Source: Candidatus Aenigmatarchaeota archaeon (GTDB taxonomy: Archaea > Aenigmatarchaeota > Aenigmatarchaeia > QMZP01 > JAUXAV01). Taken from it: 7,317 nt of DNA. The translations under genes were made by a program, and so were the position numbers. The stretch is from assembly GCA_030619735.1 (NCBI GenBank), contig JAUXAV010000055.1:1-7317 (forward strand), in the 5' to 3' direction. Every line of letters begins with the position of its first letter. Position 1 is the first letter of the stretch. Below the pieces are notes generated by a model. The model made no database searches. It was not told where the DNA came from and saw only the letters and a program-made list of their open reading frames with translations. Below are positions 4,435 through 7,317 of the stretch, piece after piece.

Positions 4435-5170
4435 TATCCCCAACCGTCCCTATAACCCTGCCCCACCTGTTGGCAAACCGGTTCCCGTAGTTGAGCTTGA
4501 GCATCTTCTTATTGGCAGAGAGCCCTATCCCCTTCCTCAGGAGCCTGCTCGATTTCAGCATCAGGGGCGAAAGAAGCCAGACCAGGGAGAACAGGAACTC
4601 CCCGCCCAGGACCCTGCCCGGCCTGAGCCCCGCCCTCTCCATCCTGCGCAGCAGCTCCTTCTTACTGTAGGGATGCTCATTCTCATATATCCAGGTGCCT
4701 GCCTTCTCAGCAACAGCCTTCCCTATCCTGTACGGAGGGCACTTCCTGTGGGGAACTATTATCAGGACCTTCCCCCCCTTTTTAACTGCCCTGGCATGTA
4801 TATCCAAAATCTCCTGCCTCTCCCTACCAAGGAAATGCTCCACCAGGCCCTCGGAATGCACCAAATCAAACTCCCCCCCAAAATCAGAATCAAACACGGA
4901 CCTGCACACTAGCCTTCCCTTCAACTCCAGCCCCTCCAGGTTCTTTTTTACTATGTCCAGGGCTTTTTCAGAGTTGTCCAGAAAGGTAACCCTGGCCCCC
5001 CTCAGGGCCATCAGGATGGAATTAATTCCTGTCCCGCACCCGAACTCCAGGACCCTCTTCCCCCTGAAATCATACCCCTTCAGGAGCATCTCATAGAACT
5101 TCCAGACATAGGGCTCCCTCTCCTTCTGGAAATCAATCCTTTCAACGCCCTCCCATATCTGCTCCCACAC
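4427..5170 (-). CDS. Class I SAM-dependent methyltransferase
   Basis: A 247-residue methyltransferase of unknown substrate. Rossmann-fold motifs seen: SAM-binding motif I VLEFGCGTG (40-48), acidic residue D65 at the end of strand 2 (VTFLDNS), FDLVHSEGLVEHF (101-113) at motif post-I, and VKKGGKVLIIVPH (129-141). The C-terminal third has a hydrophobic stretch LFSLVWLLSPLML (193-205) that could touch membrane or lipid but is too short to call a transmembrane helix. The start is GTG 5170, whose G is the last base of the upstream GT4 stop codon (TAGTG), typical of translational coupling; no better ATG lies before motif I except M28. Context beside two glycosyltransferases suggests it methylates a sugar, glycolipid or related surface molecule, but this is inference; a ubiquinone/menaquinone-type or other small-molecule methyltransferase cannot be excluded. 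Confidence 0.85.
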   Translation of the reverse strand: MWEQIWEGVERIDFQKEREPYVWKFYEMLLKGYDFRGKRVLEFGCGTGINSILMALRGARVTFLDNSEKALDIVKKNLEGLELKGRLVCRSVFDSDFGGEFDLVHSEGLVEHFLGRERQEILDIHARAVKKGGKVLIIVPHRKCPPYRIGKAVAEKAGTWIYENEHPYSKKELLRRMERAGLRPGRVLGGEFLFSLVWLLSPLMLKSSRLLRKGIGLSANKKMLKLNYGNRFANRWGRVIGTVGDKL

Positions 5171-6378
5171 TACCAGTCACCCCTGTTCCTCTTCTGAAGC
5201 GCCTTATAATCCTCTTCCAGGACTTCCTTATAAAGGCTCTTTATCTTCCTGCCAATGCTTTCCAGGGAATGTTTTCTGACCAAATCCAGGCTCTTCCTCC
5301 CCATCTGCCTCCTCAGGTTCTCATCCCCCATAAGCTCCTCCATACTCCCGGCCAGCTCCAGTGCATTCCCTGGCGCAAAGAGGAACCCATTTCCCCCGTT
5401 CTTGATAAGCTCCGGGATGGCCCCTGCGTTCGCCCCTATTACAGGACTTCCTGATGCCATTGCCTCAAGCAGGACAATGCCCTGTGTCTCCACACAGGAG
5501 GCGGTGGCAAAGAAATCCGCTGAGGCATAGTATTTGGGCAGGTCCCTGTCCTCCACAAACCCTGCAAACACTATATTCCGGATTCCCTCCCTCTTCACCA
5601 GGTCCTTTATTGCCTTAAGATAGGGCCCCCTGCCCACTATCACTAATTTGAACCTGACGCCCCTTCTCTGGAGAATCTTGGCGGCCCTTACCAGCTCCAG
5701 AATCCCCTTCTCCCTTGTCATCCTTCCCACATGCAGGATAAGGCCCTCGCCATTGGGGCAGAACTTATCCCTTATCCACCTCCTGCTGTTCCCGGGATTG
5801 TATCTCCTTGTGTCAATCCCGTTGCTCACAACCTCTATCCTTTTCCTGCACCCCGCCCCTATCAATTCCCTCCTTGTCGTTTCAGAGGGAACGGTCACTA
5901 TATGGCAGAAATTATAGAACCACCTTGCATACCTCCTTGCAACCCTGTAAAAGAAACCCCTTGCCCCGGGGGCCCTCCCCCATACCGGGATATAATGCAC
6001 ATAGTCCTGTATGGGCGTATCCAGGGTCCCTATTATGGGTATACGGAACTTCTTTGAGAGCCTCTTGGCCACCAGCCCTATGGGAAGCGGGGTCTTGGTA
6101 TGGACCATATCCAGGTGAAGCTTCTCAATATCTATCCAGGAGCCTATGGTGGGTATGCACACCCTGAACTCAGGATAGGGTGCGAATCTTATCCCCCTGA
6201 GCCTGTATATATTATAGCCTCCAGCCCTTCCGGGACCAGAGTCCCTGAAACCCCTGCCTGGTGTAAATATCACCATCCTGTTCCCGTCCTTCCTGAGACC
6301 CTTCTCTATATTGCATATTGAGGTCACAACCCCGTTCCTCTGCGGAAGGAAGGTATCCGTGAACATCCCTATTCTCAT
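5170..6378 (-). CDS. GT4-family glycosyltransferase
   Basis: A 402-residue retaining glycosyltransferase of the GT-B fold, GT4 family. The N-terminal acceptor domain opens with MRIGMFTDTFLPQRNGVVTS, the pattern seen in PimB-like and glucosyl-/galactosyl-diacylglycerol synthase relatives, and the sugar-nucleotide domain has LHVGRMTREKG (215-225), VIVGRGP (246-252), FAGFVEDRDLPKYY, and the E-x7-E motif E297 to E305 (ETQGIVLLE), followed by GSPVIGANAGAIPE. No signal peptide or membrane helix, so it acts at the cytoplasmic face. ATG 6378 is chosen because GGGTGA sits 4 nt upstream and the family begins at this MRIG; an upstream in-frame TTG (6408) would overlap the promoter. It overlaps the methyltransferase by 1 nt and is divergent from a GT2 gene. 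Likely products are glycolipids or surface glycans; donor and acceptor are not readable. Confidence 0.9.
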   Translation of the reverse strand: MRIGMFTDTFLPQRNGVVTSICNIEKGLRKDGNRMVIFTPGRGFRDSGPGRAGGYNIYRLRGIRFAPYPEFRVCIPTIGSWIDIEKLHLDMVHTKTPLPIGLVAKRLSKKFRIPIIGTLDTPIQDYVHYIPVWGRAPGARGFFYRVARRYARWFYNFCHIVTVPSETTRRELIGAGCRKRIEVVSNGIDTRRYNPGNSRRWIRDKFCPNGEGLILHVGRMTREKGILELVRAAKILQRRGVRFKLVIVGRGPYLKAIKDLVKREGIRNIVFAGFVEDRDLPKYYASADFFATASCVETQGIVLLEAMASGSPVIGANAGAIPELIKNGGNGFLFAPGNALELAGSMEELMGDENLRRQMGRKSLDLVRKHSLESIGRKIKSLYKEVLEEDYKALQKRNRGDW

Positions 6379-6382
6379 ACTT

Positions 6383-6388
6383 TCACCC
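6383..6388 (-). promoter_or_regulatory. Shine-Dalgarno sequence deciding the GT4 start
   Basis: GGGTGA on the minus strand, 4 nt before ATG 6378, matches the archaeal anti-Shine-Dalgarno complement (GGAGGTGA) over GGTGA. It is the only clear ribosome binding site in the window; most other genes here look leaderless. Confidence 0.6.
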
Positions 6389-6406
6389 AAAACGTCATTA
6401 AGAGGC

Positions 6407-6422
6407 AAAATTTATATTTAAG
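6407..6422. promoter_or_regulatory. Shared divergent TATA element between GT4 and GT2
   Basis: AAAATTTATATTTAAG is nearly palindromic. Read on the plus strand it is centred about 27 bases before the GT2 ATG at 6443, predicting a leaderless transcript. Read on the minus strand (TTAAATATAAAT) it is about 38 bases before the GT4 ATG at 6378, predicting a short leader of about 10 bases that contains the GGGTGA site. The intergenic gap is only 64 bases, so the two promoters must overlap. Confidence 0.5.
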
Positions 6423-6442
6423 GCCTAACCTATTATATATGT

Positions 6443-7317
6443 ATGTTATTGGTAATAACGCTTTTAATCATTACAACACTGGTATTTTTCCTGCTTTCCA
6501 ACAGGTTTGAGAACTCCATAAAGTATAAGCCGCTCAGCCTCAGTTCCAGCCCCCTGATATCCATCCTGATACCCGCATACAGGTCCAGCAAAACAATAGC
6601 CAACACCCTGCGCTCAATAAAGAATTCCGACTACCCCAAAAAGGAGATAATACTGGTAAACGACTCCCCAGGGGATGGGACAGCGGATATTGCCAGGCGC
6701 TACGGTGCAAGGGTCATTGAAAACAAGATGAGGACGGGTAAGGGCCCTGCCCTGAACCTTGCAGCAAGGCACGCTAAGGGAGAATTCCTTTTGGTTCTGG
6801 ACTCTGACACCTGCTTGGAGCCCGCAACCCTTACCAAATTAATGGCAAGCCACCAGGGATATGAATCCAGGGGTGAAAAAGTGGGGATAGTCGCGCCCAA
6901 GTACAAGGCCAGGAACAGAAGCAACATATTCTCCAGGTTCTCTGACATAGAGCAGAACATGCACCAGTCCATTCTGAAGGTCCAGATGAATTTCAAGTCC
7001 ATCCTTTCCATAAGGGGCTGCTGCTTACTTGTGAAAAGAACCGCCTTCCGGGATGCAGGAGGCTTCAGCCGGACCATACTGGAGGACGGGGACTTCACAG
7101 CCAAGATGATAAAGTCAGGCTACAGGATAAAATACGAGCCCAGGGCCCTTGTAAAGACCAGGGAGCCTACCAGCCTCAGAGGCCTCATGAAGGCAAAGAT
7201 GAGATACGGCAGGGGGATGCTCTACTGCTTATTCAGGCACAAGAGACCATACATAGCATCCATACAGTCAGCCGTATGCTTCTACCCTGCCCTTATAATG
7301 ATAATGGCATTCCTGGC
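6443..7317 (+). CDS. Membrane-anchored GT2 glycosyltransferase, 3' end outside the window
   Basis: The frame stays open from ATG 6443 to the window edge (291 codons plus 2 bases), so the C-terminus is missing. A hydrophobic N-terminal segment (about residues 2-19, LLVITLLIITTLVFFLLS) is a membrane anchor. The GT-A domain follows: LISILIPAYRSSKTIANTL (about 38-56), ILVNDSPGDGTADIA (about 71-85), the metal-binding DSDT (about 120), SIRGCCLLVKR, GGFS and LEDGDF with the catalytic acidic pair, then MRYGRGM where processive GT2 enzymes usually have QxxRW. The last residues (about 272 on) are hydrophobic and start a further membrane segment. This is the layout of inverting, UDP- or dolichol-phosphate-sugar-using enzymes of the cellulose/chitin/hyaluronan synthase type or of glycan-chain elongating transferases. 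It is divergent from the GT4 gene with a shared promoter region. ATG 6439 is out of frame. Product sugar is unknown. Confidence 0.88.
   Translation, partial: MLLVITLLIITTLVFFLLSNRFENSIKYKPLSLSSSPLISILIPAYRSSKTIANTLRSIKNSDYPKKEIILVNDSPGDGTADIARRYGARVIENKMRTGKGPALNLAARHAKGEFLLVLDSDTCLEPATLTKLMASHQGYESRGEKVGIVAPKYKARNRSNIFSRFSDIEQNMHQSILKVQMNFKSILSIRGCCLLVKRTAFRDAGGFSRTILEDGDFTAKMIKSGYRIKYEPRALVKTREPTSLRGLMKAKMRYGRGMLYCLFRHKRPYIASIQSAVCFYPALIMIMAFL

Noticed and set aside
5648..6321. Several plus-strand frames opposite the GT4 gene
   Set aside because: Pro/Ser/Cys-rich shadow translations with no family features.
6700..7104. Minus-strand 134-codon frame opposite the GT2 gene
   Set aside because: The plus-strand frame has clear GT2 motifs and is open to the window edge.
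1..7317. CRISPR arrays, insertion sequences, attachment repeats or C/D box RNAs
   Set aside because: No regularly spaced repeats, transposase genes, direct repeat of the tRNA 3' end, or paired C/D boxes were seen in intergenic DNA.

Overview
The window is archaeal. It encodes a 30S protein found only in archaea and eukaryotes (S17e), an archaeal/eukaryotic-type glycyl-tRNA synthetase, a tRNA-intron endonuclease (EndA) and a tRNA with bulge-helix-bulge (BHB) introns, and it has TATA-box promoters placed about 27 bases before start codons (leaderless transcripts). Coding is dense, with overlapping or 1-nt gene junctions and heavy use of AGG and ATA codons. A compact-genome lineage such as a DPANN archaeon is possible, but the sequence does not prove it.

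Layout. 1-349: two short inverted repeats, then a small Cys/Lys-rich protein of unknown function. 397-684: an AT-rich orphan gene with its own TATA box. 757-918: a tRNA-Phe(GAA) gene that earlier ORF-based reading would miss, because three introns (20, 23 and 45 nt) interrupt it at tRNA positions 9/10, 30/31 and 59/60. Removing them gives a perfect 74-nt tRNA. 920-1489: endA, whose ATG begins one base after the tRNA discriminator base. 1527-1727 and 1737-2840: ribosomal protein S17e and a protein with four CBS motifs and an HPF/RaiA-like C-terminal domain. On the minus strand, 6378 down to 2837: a GT4 glycosyltransferase, a SAM-dependent methyltransferase (1-nt overlap with the GT4 gene) and GlyRS. 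6443 to the right edge, plus strand: a membrane-anchored GT2 glycosyltransferase, cut by the window end and divergent from the GT4 gene.

How the parts fit. The left half is translation: a multiply interrupted tRNA next to the enzyme family that removes such introns, followed by a ribosomal protein and a likely ribosome-binding regulatory protein, with GlyRS convergent on them. The right half looks like a surface glycan or glycolipid locus.

The main result is the tRNA-Phe/endA unit. All three introns form strict 3-4-3 BHB motifs. The first BHB uses the whole 5' strand of the acceptor stem, so the acceptor stem cannot form until that intron is gone. Because endA starts 1 nt after the tRNA and has no visible promoter or Shine-Dalgarno sequence of its own, 3' processing of the tRNA would also create a nearly leaderless endA mRNA. 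This suggests, as inference, a feedback loop linking intron removal to endonuclease expression. EndA itself is odd: the catalytic Tyr and His are present, but the position of the catalytic Lys is Ala, flanked by two Arg.
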